This document shows, in pieces, positions 46,431 through 58,300 of a stretch of DNA of 64,000 nucleotides (positions are counted from its first letter, which is position 1; every line of letters begins with the position of its first letter). Location: contig JAGPYM010000039.1 in the NCBI GenBank assembly GCA_020736575.1, positions 1 through 64,000 of the forward strand, read 5' to 3'. Below the pieces are notes generated by a model. The model saw nothing but the letters and a program-made list of their open reading frames with translations. It did not search any database and was not told the DNA's origin. The DNA comes from Thelonectria olida. Lineage: Eukaryota; Ascomycota; Sordariomycetes; Hypocreales; Nectriaceae. A program made the position numbers and the translations under genes.

Positions 46431-47524
46431 GTTGAGAAAGGAATGTGGATTGCAGTATGGAAAGAAGATGTTGATCAGAGACGCCAGCTATTTATGTTAC
46501 ACTGCTCCTCTTCGATATAGGACCTGACTCACTATCATTTCGGACAAAATGGCATCTGAAAATACCAGGCTGGTTTCTGAGGGCTTGGCCGGTCACGATG
46601 ACGCACTTCGCGACGTACGCCTCGCAAGCGGAGAAAGCCAAGACAGGTTCGTGAGCATGATTTCAATCCTATCCCCTAGCCCATATGTATCTTAGTGTCG
46701 GGACGTTTACGTTCATGTCGAGAAGTCCGGAGCCACTACTCAACTACACCGAGAACTGGTACCGTGATAGGGGTAACCCGAGGACCTGCTGCGTAGGCCG
46801 GTGGCCGGCTGGCTGGAGTGGACTCAAGGGCCAGATCCGACTCCCCAAAGTAAAGATTGCTGAAAAGCTCTGCGATGAACCTGTTATGATTGTGGGGTAA
46901 AGGAAGTAAAGAGCCCCTTTAGCCGCCTTACCATCGCTTCACTTTAGGGTCAAGCTCAGCTTGGCTTCTCGGACTCGGTACGAGTCTCGGACTCCACCGC
47001 ATTTAACGTTGGTGCGTTAGTATGTAGATTCCCCGTGCTTCTCGGACTCAGAGCGAGCCTCGGATACTCCTCGTAAAAGAAAAGGTACGACACTCTTGTG
47101 TCCACACTTCTATCGTCCGGTTCTAGTGCACTGCCTTTGACTTGGTTTAAGTTTGTTTCATTAAGCCTGAGCCTCAAAGTTTCGGCCCATACAAAACAGT
47201 AAACTATAAGCGGCTTCCTTCATCTCGCTCCGATGTCACTGTCATTTCGAACCAAGATTCACATCCCTGCTGACAAGTGGGGGATATGTGCTTGGTCAAT
47301 GTCTATGTAAGGGAGACTGGCGAGCAAGAAAGAGTGCTCTCCCGGTTCTGCCGTTAGAATACACTGCGGCGGCCGCATCAAAACTGTTTCGGTCTTGTAT
47401 TGTCATTCATAGCGTACTCTGATGCCGTCGCTGTACCTTCTTCTCTTCTCTGAATTGGGACAAACTTTTCAAATCAACAGTATCTGCGGCTTCAAACCGT
47501 CCCTAGCATTATCCCATACACCCG
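46431..47524. promoter_or_regulatory. Upstream region of the rhamnosidase gene
   Basis: No gene is seen in 1.1 kb. Two related copies of a CTTCTCGGACTC...GAG-CTCGGA motif occur at about 46964-46990 and 47038-47065. The region separates the rhamnosidase start from the 3' end of the GT1 gene. Confidence 0.4.
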
Positions 47525-50296
47525 TCACTGCTCGGAAGTAAACTGATCCACTACAGAAGCGGCCTCTTTATCAGATACTTCAACAATTTCGAAAGCTGCC
47601 ATTCGACCATCCAAAATGGCCCTGTTAACACTTGAACTCCGTGAAGATTTTATGCTCTTGTAAACCCCTTGAGCTGGGTATGCAAGTAACCCAAACATGG
47701 CTGCGTTGTTAGCCTCAGCCGCCGCAATAATGAAGAAGACTTACCACTTCCTGGCTTCGTGACCAGACCTAGTGATCCCTTACCCAATCCCTTGAGCAAT
47801 CCCACACCTCCTTCTTCCTTGGCACCTTCAATTGGCTTGGTGACGACACCCGTGACTCCATGATAGAATCCAAGTCCAAAATTCTTGGATACGTTAGCAA
47901 GCACCTAGGAAGGATATGGGGAGCAAACCTTGGCAGCAACTGTGGCACCGTCTTTCCAGTCCTTTACTTTTCCTGGATCTTCGGTCGTGTCTCCATAGAG
48001 CTGGGGCGTTTTACGCAGTCCTTCTGCCAATGCAAGGGGCAGATCTACCAATGCACCCTTCGTAACGGCGCCGCCCATGCCAACAAGTCCTTTTCCAACT
48101 GCAGATGCGGCAGCTCGGCCTCCTTGTCCGCTACCATCTTGACCGGCCCGCCGATAGTCCTTATAGGGGTTAATGAATGTCCCTCCAAGTGCTGTGGTAA
48201 AGTCTGTGATCGTTCCAAGCGTAGATGAAGCCCCTGCCGTTATGGGATCCCAGCGTTCGTTCTCGGTGTGGTATTCTCTTGACCGCAACCTGGACTCTTT
48301 AGCCGGTGTAAAACGAGATTTGGAGTAACTTACGGTACGATTTCTGAGTGCTTGAGCTTTTTATGACCAACGAGGACTTTTACTGCTGCATCGGAAAGCT
48401 TCAGTGTCCTTTGATTCTTCGAGTACATCCACCGAGCAGCGCGCGCTGGGAGGAGGTCGCAACTGAGCGAGGCGGGTACCAAGTTTCGATGAAACAAACC
48501 CACGGCAGTCTCGACACCTCGTTCTTGTCGCATCTGAGTCGAAATCCTCTCTGCTGCCTCCTGGGCGCGTTTGGTCAATACGAATTGGATACCGCTTGTC
48601 AACTTGTCGACACTAAGAGATTTGTGCGGTATCGGTAAAGGGCCAGCGCTGTTTGACGCAACAACATTGCCCCAGAAAGGTTGGCTGAAACTGTTAGAGG
48701 CATAACTGTGAAAGAACGAAGCATAACTTACTCCCCAAAGAATGGCACGATGATGGTCGGCTGAGCGTTGTACAGGCCACACGCTGTTGTTCCAGCTCCG
48801 CCATGATGCACAACTGCGCACACATTCTTGAAGAGCCATTCTACATCTGTTAGATGAAATTGGGTAGGTTGGTTGAAAGCCAGTCTTACCATGAGGACAG
48901 TCTCCAATATAAAACACTTGATCTGTGTTGGAGCTATTCCCGCCGAGCTTGCTCCAACCTCTGGAGATGATGGCTCTTACACCAGCACGCTCACACGCGC
49001 TAAGAATCGTACGAGTCATGACTTCAGGGTCATCAAGGACAATACTACCGAATCCAACGTAAATCGGAGGAGGCCCTGCATCTAAAAACAAACGTAATTC
49101 TTCTGGAGGGGTGTACACTGGCTCATCACGCATAAAGAAGCCACATATGTCTTGAAGTTGTAAGTCGAGTTCGCCGTGGAGAATTCGGGCAGCTTACCTA
49201 TATGTGCGCCCCAGTCGGGAGGTTTGGGTACCAAAGCTGCAGACCAGCAATAGGTGTGAGGAACCTTTAGAATGCTGAGAATATCGGGACCCATGGTAGC
49301 TGAAAGAGGCTCGAGATTCAATGCTTTGACCCGCCAACCGTTGATGACATCTCCTAGGCTTCGTTCGATGTCAGAGCGCAGTTCCAGATTCCACGTCAAG
49401 AGACTTACCCTTGCCAAGTCATCAAGTCAACTACGCCATAGCTAAGATAATTTGACGTATTCCGAGTCATATTTTCTGTCGTTAGATTGGCTAGCGGGTG
49501 TGGAAACGCTCTTGTGGCAGACCACGGCATCGTGAACATGATATGAATCGGGACGCCGAGCGCCTCTGCACAGTGGACGTGTGCGAAGCTGGGGGGGTTT
49601 GCGATAATAGCGTCTGCAACGAATGCTTTGCCAGATACTGGGTCTGGTTTGACACAGGAGTTCCAACAACCATGAAGCATTTCGTTAATCATCTTTCGCT
49701 TTCGTGTGATGTCTCCTCCGCGCAGGCTCTCAAGAGAGGGAATGAGACCTGGGTTTTTGACCATGTACTGCAAAAGTCAGTCACTGAGACTTCTCGGGTT
49801 CGAAATTACTTACAGCCATCAGGTCCTCTGGATCACCGCCAATGGAATAGAACTCGAGGTTTGAGCTTGTCACGAAATCAGAAAAGTTACCGTGTGTCGC
49901 CAGGCGGACTCGGTGACCACGGCGCTGCAGAGATTTCCCGAGGGCGATGAATGGCTGCACATCACCTCGGCTACCTACTACCTGAATGACGATATTTAGA
50001 GCAGGGCAATCTGTCGAAGTGAGAACGAAATCTTCTGTTGCGACAGGCAAGGGAGGTAGCAGTTTTTCAAGCTCTTCGGGCGACGAGGAAGAAAATTGAA
50101 TATTTAGAGTGCCATTATCTGCGTAGTGTCAGCGGTGGGGACAAAAGGGTATAATCGGTTGAAGCCTACTGGCGACAGCTGTTGAGCTCGATAGTAGAGT
50201 TCCCTCGGAGAACAACTCGGATGGGGGCGGCTCTTCCCAGCTATATTCATGTGCCATCGTATTCTCGACTTTCCCGTAGTTGCTCGATGATGACAT
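47525..50296 (-). CDS. GT1 sterol/lipid UDP-glucosyltransferase-like protein
   Basis: Ten exons separated by nine small introns (50119-50169, 49768-49813, 49359-49408, 49151-49197, 48847-48889, 48685-48731, 48290-48333, 47884-47928, 47701-47744) total 2,355 nt, giving 784 residues with exact phase closure. The N-terminal half has [22 protein letters not shown], the acceptor-domain motif of sterol 3-beta-glucosyltransferases (Atg26/UGT80 type). The donor domain has [31 protein letters not shown] and FFGDQPFWG. The last 200 residues are a Gly-rich amphipathic tail ([33 protein letters not shown]), common in fungal members and probably membrane-associated. The acceptor may be a sterol or an exogenous lipid. 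Confidence 0.93.
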
Positions 50297-50900
50297 GGAG
50301 ACCACCTGTCAAGTTTAGTTTACGTGCGGAAACGGCGGCTTTAAGTAGACAGCTCTACCCTCGTGTGGATAACTCCCTCTTGACTCGATGGCCAGCGTTC
50401 GGGCTAGTGTGGCTGGGTCGAATGAAACGTATGTTGCCACCGGCCATCTTGCCTCAACATGGTGTGTGTAGTGATAGAGACACCCCCAAGGACGAACGCG
50501 GTGAGACCCAATGAAGTTCCTCGTTGACCTTGGTATGGCCATCACGTAACCTCTGGCAGTGCTTTTGTAACAAGTGTGTCAGAAACATTGCCATGTGACT
50601 TTGTCATCACCCCGGTATCCGTAGTAGATCGTGAAATAAACAACGCGGTTGCGCGATCTCATTTATCAAATTAGCAATAGAGGAACTGAATTAAATAGAT
50701 AAAGCTAGCGATTGTATTCGTCTCGTCCACGCTCACTCTCGCCATCGCCCTATTCTACGGCCTGCTCAGTGCTTCCCCTGCAACGGGCTTGCGAAGCCAT
50801 ACTTGGTGAGGGAAAAGATATCAGTTCCATACGGAATCGATGTTTCCGATGCTAGATAGCTTCAGGACAGAACTCGAACTCAGGCACACTACGAGTCAAA
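50297..50900. promoter_or_regulatory. Upstream region of the GT1 gene
   Basis: A 600-bp spacer with the GT1 promoter and the 3' flank of the RTA1 gene. Frames on both strands near 50182-50545 are antisense or chance; none has a domain. Confidence 0.4.
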
Positions 50901-51910
50901 CTAAGCTGCATTCGAGCCCAGGCGGTGGTGTCTAGAAGGCCCATCTTGGAATTCGTAGTTGAAAGGTTTCCCGCCGTTGATCATGGCAGATATTCCGCTG
51001 GGATGCACCAAGTTGAAAAGGATCATTGTGAAGAGCATGAGAAGCGCATCAAAGATATAGAGATATATCTCATGGTGTAGTAGATAGCCATTAAAGCCTT
51101 GCAGATATTCAATGACCCGAAAGACTGAACGAACCATAATTAGCACGCTGGCGACATATAACGCTAGCATATGTAGTTGCCATGGAATCCCGCTGCTCGA
51201 TCGGCCGGTTGGCGCTTTCCGAATGGCAAGATGGAATGCGACCGCGACAATGATGAAGAGCCCGAAGAAGAAAAGCTGAACAAACAGACCAGCAATGATG
51301 ATATTGGTTCCATTCTCCAGACCCTCGAGAGTACCTGAAGCCTGAATTCCACCTCCTGGTTCGAGTCAGTGACTATGACAAAGCTCAGGGACGGTGGTGA
51401 CGCACCAGCTCCCTGAAGCAGGAAAGAGAGAACGTCGCCAGCAACGAATATCTTTGTCAACCACTTCTTTGGAATAAGTGCTCGGCCCTCGCCATCCACA
51501 ACGGTAATGATTCTTCCCAATGCCATGTAGATAGTGGCGGCGAACAGCGCTGGCGCGACCAGAAGCAGTAAAGTCTGAACAATGTAGGGGCCGAGGGTCC
51601 AATTGGGCGATTCATTAGCCGAAGCGACTCGGCCGAAATATCCTATGGTTTCGACTTGTATTTTGAAGATGAGAAAAGCAGACGAAAGGGATGGAGATTG
51701 CTGCTTACAGATACCTCCCACGATGAGTGGGATGACGAACCAGCAACGCGTGCGCCATGATTGGTACATGTGTACTCCTGTGGTCGCCATAAAGAGCAGA
51801 CCAAAAATGACAGCGCAAGCCTTGGTGGGATTATAGTGATAGAAACGGAAAGCAGTGGCATCGCTCTCGCTGCGGGGGAAAGCAGTGATGAACTGAATCG
51901 AATCCGACAT
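50901..51910 (-). CDS. RTA1-like lipid-translocating exporter
   Basis: Three exons (51910-51709, 51654-51406, 51355-50901; 54- and 50-nt introns) encode 301 residues. About seven membrane helices are predicted. Family marks include FYHYNPTKACAVIFGLLF near the start, the FETIGYFGR motif formed across the first intron, GPYIVQTLLLLVAPALFAATIYM, GDVLSFLLQGAGGGIQASG across the second intron, and YIFDALLMLF...HPSG at the end. RTA1 proteins sit in the fungal plasma membrane and give resistance to sterol-active or cationic amphiphilic compounds. Its position next to the GT1 gene suggests a shared membrane-lipid theme. Confidence 0.92.
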
Positions 51911-52572
51911 GTTGAGTGTGAACCGGGGGGGTTTCCGGAAGCCGAAAGAGCAATTCTTCTCTGCCCGTATTCGGCTACTAGAAAATGGAATAAGAAGAAG
52001 CTAACGAATGAATGAAAGAAAGAAAGATAGAATGAACGAACGAACAAATGAGTGATGGAGAAGGAGGAAGAGCAAGTGAATCTCAAGGTTGACGCGGACA
52101 GCTAAAGATGATATCATTCAAGATTCATCCGCACGAAGACACTCGGCGCTATTAATGTGGAACGAATGGTGGGCCTATAACATGTTATTGGATGGATCTC
52201 TAATACGAGAAACCCGAGACCTTCTCGTATAGTTCGCTGTTCGCAGTCGGCACTAACCGTGACCCTAGCAAGGGCAGTGCAGTGAAACGAGAACCACCAT
52301 CCGAGTCAAACAGTCAAAATAGCAGCAAGGGCGGTGAAAGATCGGCAGGGTAGTACATGGGTTTGTGTACGTAGCATGTTTTGCTGTTACTGATTGGAGG
52401 TAGATAATGCAGAGATCTTTATATTGACCCTTTTCAGCCACCCATCCATGTACCCCCGCCTCACGCAGTCCGCACATTCAAGTTGGAAATTGGGTTAAAA
52501 AGCTTAAGGGTATCTATTTAGAGCGGACGTTTGTAATAAGGATTGGTGGAACGCCTTTTACTGCCAAATTCG
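51911..52572. promoter_or_regulatory. Upstream region of the RTA1 gene with imperfect GAAN microsatellite
   Basis: It holds the RTA1 promoter and leader. At about 51998-52055 is an impure tetranucleotide run (GAAT/GAAA/GAAC units) directly upstream of the coding region. No gene is seen before the AT-rich block begins. Confidence 0.5.
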
Positions 52573-53040
52573 AGGTCTGGGCCGTTTTTTATTTATTTGT
52601 TAGTTAAATAAGGTAAGCATTCCTTCTTTCTATTATAAACTATTTTTAAAGAAAAAATTAAATTAAATTAATAAATTAAATTTTAAAAATTTAAATAATT
52701 AATTTTAATTTTAATTTTTTATAATATATTAAAGTATATAACTTATATTATTATTATTTTTTAAATAAAATTAAAATTTTAAATATATAATAAAATATAA
52801 ATATTATATAATTTTATTTTATAAAAATATAAAGGTATTAATTATAATAAGTTAAAATAGTAATTTTAAACTTTTTATTTATTTTATATTTTTAACTATT
52901 TAATATATAAAATACAAACTAATTACTTTAAATTTATAAAAAGTATATTTATAAAAAGTTTAAGAGTAAAAACTAGTATTAGATAGCCGGGAGAAAAAAC
53001 CCAGCTACTTATCCCTTAAGTTATAATTAAAATATAAAAG

Positions 53041-53200
53041 GCTTATAAGTACCTAATAGATAGGTTACCTATAGGTACCTAAAGAAGTTAATAGGTATTA
53101 GAAATAACTTATAAGCATTTAAAGAATTTTAATAGTAAATAAATCTTACTTATAGGTACTTATAGGTAAAATAAAATATAATATAAATACCTATAAGTAA
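53041..53200. repeat. Left border array of GGTACC/CTTATAGGTA motifs
   Basis: Within 160 bp the related strings CTTATAAGTACCTA, TAGGTTACCTATAGGTACCTA, ATAGGTATTAG, CTTATAGGTACTTATAGGTA and ATACCTATAAGTAA follow one another. The unit is close to a palindrome (TATAGGTACCTATA), so orientation cannot be assigned. Similar motifs occur at the right border. Confidence 0.65.
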
Positions 53201-54960
53201 AAAAATAATAATAAATGTAAAAATTAAAAAAAGAAAAAATTAAAAAAGAATATAAATAAATTAAAAGGATTAAAAGATATATAAAGTAAAAAGTATAATA
53301 GAATTATAATAATTATTATAATAATCTTAAAAAATAGTTTATTATATATTACTATTATAAATATAAATTATATAATTTTAAATAGGTTAATATAAAATAA
53401 TATATTTTTTTATTTTATAATATTTCTTTTTTAATAATAATAATAGTAATATTAGTAGTAATAACCCTAATAATAATAATATTATAATTATATTATTAGT
53501 AACTATAAGTCTAGTTAGTATAAGTAATATTATTAAAAATAAGGTAATTTAATTACTTACTTTTAAGGGAGTAGCTTATAGTAATATAATTAATATATAA
53601 TTGCTTAATAAGTTTAAGTTTAAGAGAGATAAGAATAGTTTTAATAATAAAATAATAAAAAAGAATAACTAGAGGAAAATATAACTAATAATATAATAGT
53701 AAGTTAAAGTTAGCTAAAGTAATATATATTTTAAATATATTAATATAATAATATATAAAAAAAAACTTTATAAAAAGAATAACTAGAAATATTCTAACTA
53801 CTATTAGTATAATAAAAAGGTAAGTAATTTTAATTAATTAATTTAATTATAAATATAAGCTACTAATATGCCTTTTATATTAAATAGAATAAGGATTACA
53901 CTTAAATAAGTAATATAATATAAAAATATAATAGTAATATAATATAAAAATATAATAGTAATATAATATACTAATAGGGTTTTAAATTATAAACTTAAAG
54001 TTTAAAAAAGCTATTTAAAATCTTACTTAAAAGTATTATACTACTATTCTTATAACTAATAGAACTAATAAAATAGTAAGTAAAATATATAAATAGATAG
54101 GACTAAGCTAATAATAAGTAGACTTATAAATTAAAAAAAGCCTAATTAGTATATTATAAGCTTTTACTATTTAAGAATAATAATTTAATAGAAGGTTATA
54201 AGTCTATTAAATTATTTTATAATATTTTTTATACTATTTTAAATAACTTTAAAATAGAGATTATTATTAAAAAGGAGGAGTTATAAAAATTAAAAGTTAG
54301 AGAGCTAAAAGCTTTTTTTAAAGTAAAATAGAAAAGGGAGAAGGCATATATATATATTAATAACTATTAAATTAACTGCTATAAAAGGATATAAAAGAGA
54401 GAATAGTTTATAAAAATATAAAATATTTTTAATAGACTATTATACTAATTATTAAGATAATTAAATAAAAATAAAAAAATAAAAGAAAATAAAATATTAA
54501 AAAAAATAGAAAAGAAAGAAAGGAAATTAAAAATAATTTTAATTTATAGCTTTTTATATTAAAATATAAGGCTAAGTTAATCTTTAAGTTAGAAATGCTA
54601 ATAGTTTATTCTATTTAAGTTAGAAGCTTGAAATATATTAAAAGGATAAATTAGGGGGCTTAAAAACTATTAATCTATCTTTTAAGTATTATAAGAGGGA
54701 GCTATTATTAAATTAAAAGGATAAAGAGCTTGTACTATTAATATTAAGAGGGAAGAGCTCCTAAAAATCCTACTAGGTAAAAAGTTAAATGCTTATAATA
54801 AAAGGAAATAGTAACCTAAGTTCTAATTATAAAGTAGCTTATAATAATAGTAATTATAAGTAAATAATAATAGTATTTACTATTAGTAAAAGCTTAATAA
54901 AAAGGAAGTTATATTTATTTAATATATTAAAAAGGTAAGAGTATTATAATATAATTTAAA

Positions 54961-55389
54961 CTGGCTTAGGGCGTAGTAGCACATCTCTAGTTACAGTTAA
55001 GCTGAACCTCTCAGATTGGGAACCTAGGTTAGGGACGAAAAAACTGCAGTTAGTTTAATTCTAGCAGCTAGCAGCCAGTTAAGCGCAAGCAAATTCTATA
55101 ATGCTTTTAGGCTACTTATAAAAAGGGCTTTCTAATTAGCCTATACTATATTAGTATATAAATAATTAGATATAATTGGTAGATTTCCTACTATTATAAG
55201 AGCTAAAGGCTGGTTTTAAAGGCTGAGATATATTGTATTAGCTATTAGTTAGTTAATTATATGGCTGCATGCTATAGCTAATTGCTTATAGGGGCGTTTA
55301 ATTCTGTGCGCGCTTAAAGGCTAGAGGTTTTCCCCTTGTAAATAATATAAAATAGGGCTAGCTATAGAAAATATAAAATATTACAAATA
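54961..55389 (+). mobile_element. SINE-like element, copy 1 (429 bp)
   Basis: A higher-complexity sequence in the AT block, from CTGGCTTAGGGCG to the tail TATTACAAATAAT. It is flanked by a perfect 15-bp direct repeat ATAATATAATTTAAA at 54946-54960 and 55390-55404. It can be aligned throughout with the copy at 61861-62288; most differences are C/T and G/A transitions. No coding capacity. Long target-site duplications and a simple AAT-type 3' tail fit retroposition primed on target DNA. Confidence 0.75.
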
Positions 55390-58300
55390 ATAATATAATT
55401 TAAAATTTAATTATATAGTTTAACTTTTTATTTTTATTTATAAACTTAGAATTATTATAAAAAGAAGGGTTATATTAAAAAATATAATTAAATAAGGTTA
55501 AAATATAATAAAAGATAATTTTTAAGGGTTAAAACTTTTAAAGTGTTATATTTATAATAATAAATAAAATAGTAAATAGATTAAATTTACTTTATAAAAA
55601 TAATAGTAGGCTAAATAGAAAGGAAGTCTTAAGCTATATTAAATAAGGCTTGAAACTTTAAATTATAAAAGAGATAAGATTAAAACTAGAAAATAAACTT
55701 ATTCTTTTTATAGCTTAAAAAGATAAGAATAAGTTATAATAAAAAGAGAGAGGTAAATATATATTAGAGAAAGTAGTTTTTATATATTAATAAGCTAAAT
55801 AATTAAAATAATAAAGCTTAGGGATATATTAGTATAAGTAAAGGATTATATAAAAGTAAGTTTAAATAGTTAGTTTAATTATAAAGCTATAAAAATATAA
55901 GTAAAAGGCTAAATACCTTATAAAAACTAAAAAGTAATTAGAAAAGCTTATTATAAGTTTTAAAAGTAAAAAATATAAAATGCTATATTATTATAATAAA
56001 AGTATAATAAGTATTAAATATTATAATAAACTAGCTTTTAGCAGATTAATATAAAAAGCTCTTTTTAAATCTATTTTTAATAGAATTAAAACTAATCTAA
56101 TAAAGATTTATATTATTATTAATAGTTAGAAGGTAAAATAAGAGAAGTATTAAATATAGTATTTTTTTAATAAACTATAAAAGATATATTTATAGCTTTT
56201 TTTAAATATTACTAATAAATATAAAAAGAGTTAAATATTAAGTTTTAATAGAAAATAATATAAATAGCTATTAAAAATAAAGCTTATATAAGATTAAATA
56301 GTAAGATATAACCTTTAATATAGTTTAAGTTATATATAAACTTTTATATAAAATTTAATTAGATTAGTTAAATAAATTAGTAAAATAGATAAAAAGATAA
56401 GTGAAATTAATAAGAAAATTAATATATTACTATTTAATTACTAATATTAATAAATATAAGTCTAATTACTTTTCTTTTAAATACTATTTAATTAGTAATT
56501 TAAGTACTTGCACTTATATAAGTATATAAGTTATTAAGTTTTATTAAGTGGTAATATCTTATATTATATAAAGCTAAAGCTGGGGAAGCTTCTTTTAATT
56601 AAATAGACACTTTTAAATATTAGTAAACTTATTTTAACTCTTTAAACTCTTAGTAAACTTAATTGCAAGTTAATAAATCTATAGAAATATAAGCTTATAA
56701 GTGGGTATAAAGGTTAGTATAATTATATTTTTAAAATAGTTAAAAATATCTTTTCTAATAGTATAAATTAGAATATAGCTTTAATAATATTCTTTTTAAA
56801 AGCTTTAAAATCTTTATTTAAATATATAAAAAGATTCTTATAATAGTCCTTTTCTTACTATTTATTAGGGGGTTTATTATCTAATATTATAACTTTATAC
56901 TTCTTTATTTTAATAATCTTTTTAGGATTTAAAATTTCTCTAATAATAAGGTTAATAATATAAACTATATATTAAATAAAGTTAGGCTTATATAAGGGCT
57001 AAGGAGTTAAAAAGGGGTTAATAGTATCCTATATTTTAAAATAAAATAGATTAAATTTAAAATAAGCCCTATTATTTATTAAGACAGATTATATATAACT
57101 AATAAGATTATAAATTAATAGTATATAAAGTAAATAGTTATTTAAAATAGTATTAATTTAATCTTTTAAAATATTAATAAACTTTAAAATAATACTATAA
57201 AGTTACTATTAAAAGTTAATAAAAAAAGTAATAATATTAAAAATATAAAACTTATTATTAGGAGTTAATTATAAGTTAAATATTAATAAAACCTTTATAT
57301 TTTATAAGTAAAATATAAGTGCAATCTCCTAATAGTAACTAGCCTTACTATATATAAGCTATTAAAAAGTTAGGAGGCTATTAATATTAAAAGAAGGTAT
57401 AAGAAATAAAATAAGCTATTAGAAATAATTATTAGAAATTAAGTTTATATTTATATAAGTACTAGTAATTATATTAATAAGGAGGTATAAGCCCTCTTAC
57501 TATTAGAAAGTAATACTAGCCTAATTTAAATTACTAAAAGTTAGCTTAAATAGTTAGCTTAATTATAAGAAATTATATATATAAAAAGTTAAATTAAGAG
57601 ATCTATTAGGGCCTGAATTATATAAGTTAAAAGTATTTTAAATATATTTAATAAAATTAGAATAATAATTAATAGATAATATACTAAGTTTCTCTAGTCC
57701 CTAAGGGTAATAAAGAGTTATTTAATAGTAAGTATAAATAACTATTAGTTAGCTAAACTAAATATATATACTTTAATTAAAAGTCTATTATACTAATAAT
57801 ATTCTCTTTTAGTTTTAAAACTTATAAAAATAAAAATTAGATCTAATATTTAAATCTAGAGAACCTTATATATATTAGGTATACTACTTAATTATAGTCT
57901 ATTAAATAAAAAATAGCTTTATATTTAAATAAAAGAAAATAAAATAGGGCAGTTTGCCCTTTTTTTAAAAAGAGTATTAATTATTTATATAAAAGTAGTT
58001 ATTAAATTATTAAAATAAAATACTAAAAAGGAAAAGGTTTTATAATTCTAAATATTAAATTTATCAATTATTTTAATTAATTACTTCTTTTTATAAGAAG
58101 CTATCTACTTTTAATAACTTATATTATAAATAGTTCTAATCTACTTTTATAATAGCTAATTAGTTTGCTTATTTAATAATATACCTAGCATCTTATAATA
58201 CTTATTAATATATAATTAAAAGGGAATACTATTTTATATTAAAATAGTAAGCTAAAAGAAAATAAATATTTCTCTTTTAACTTTTAACTTTTTTTTCTCT

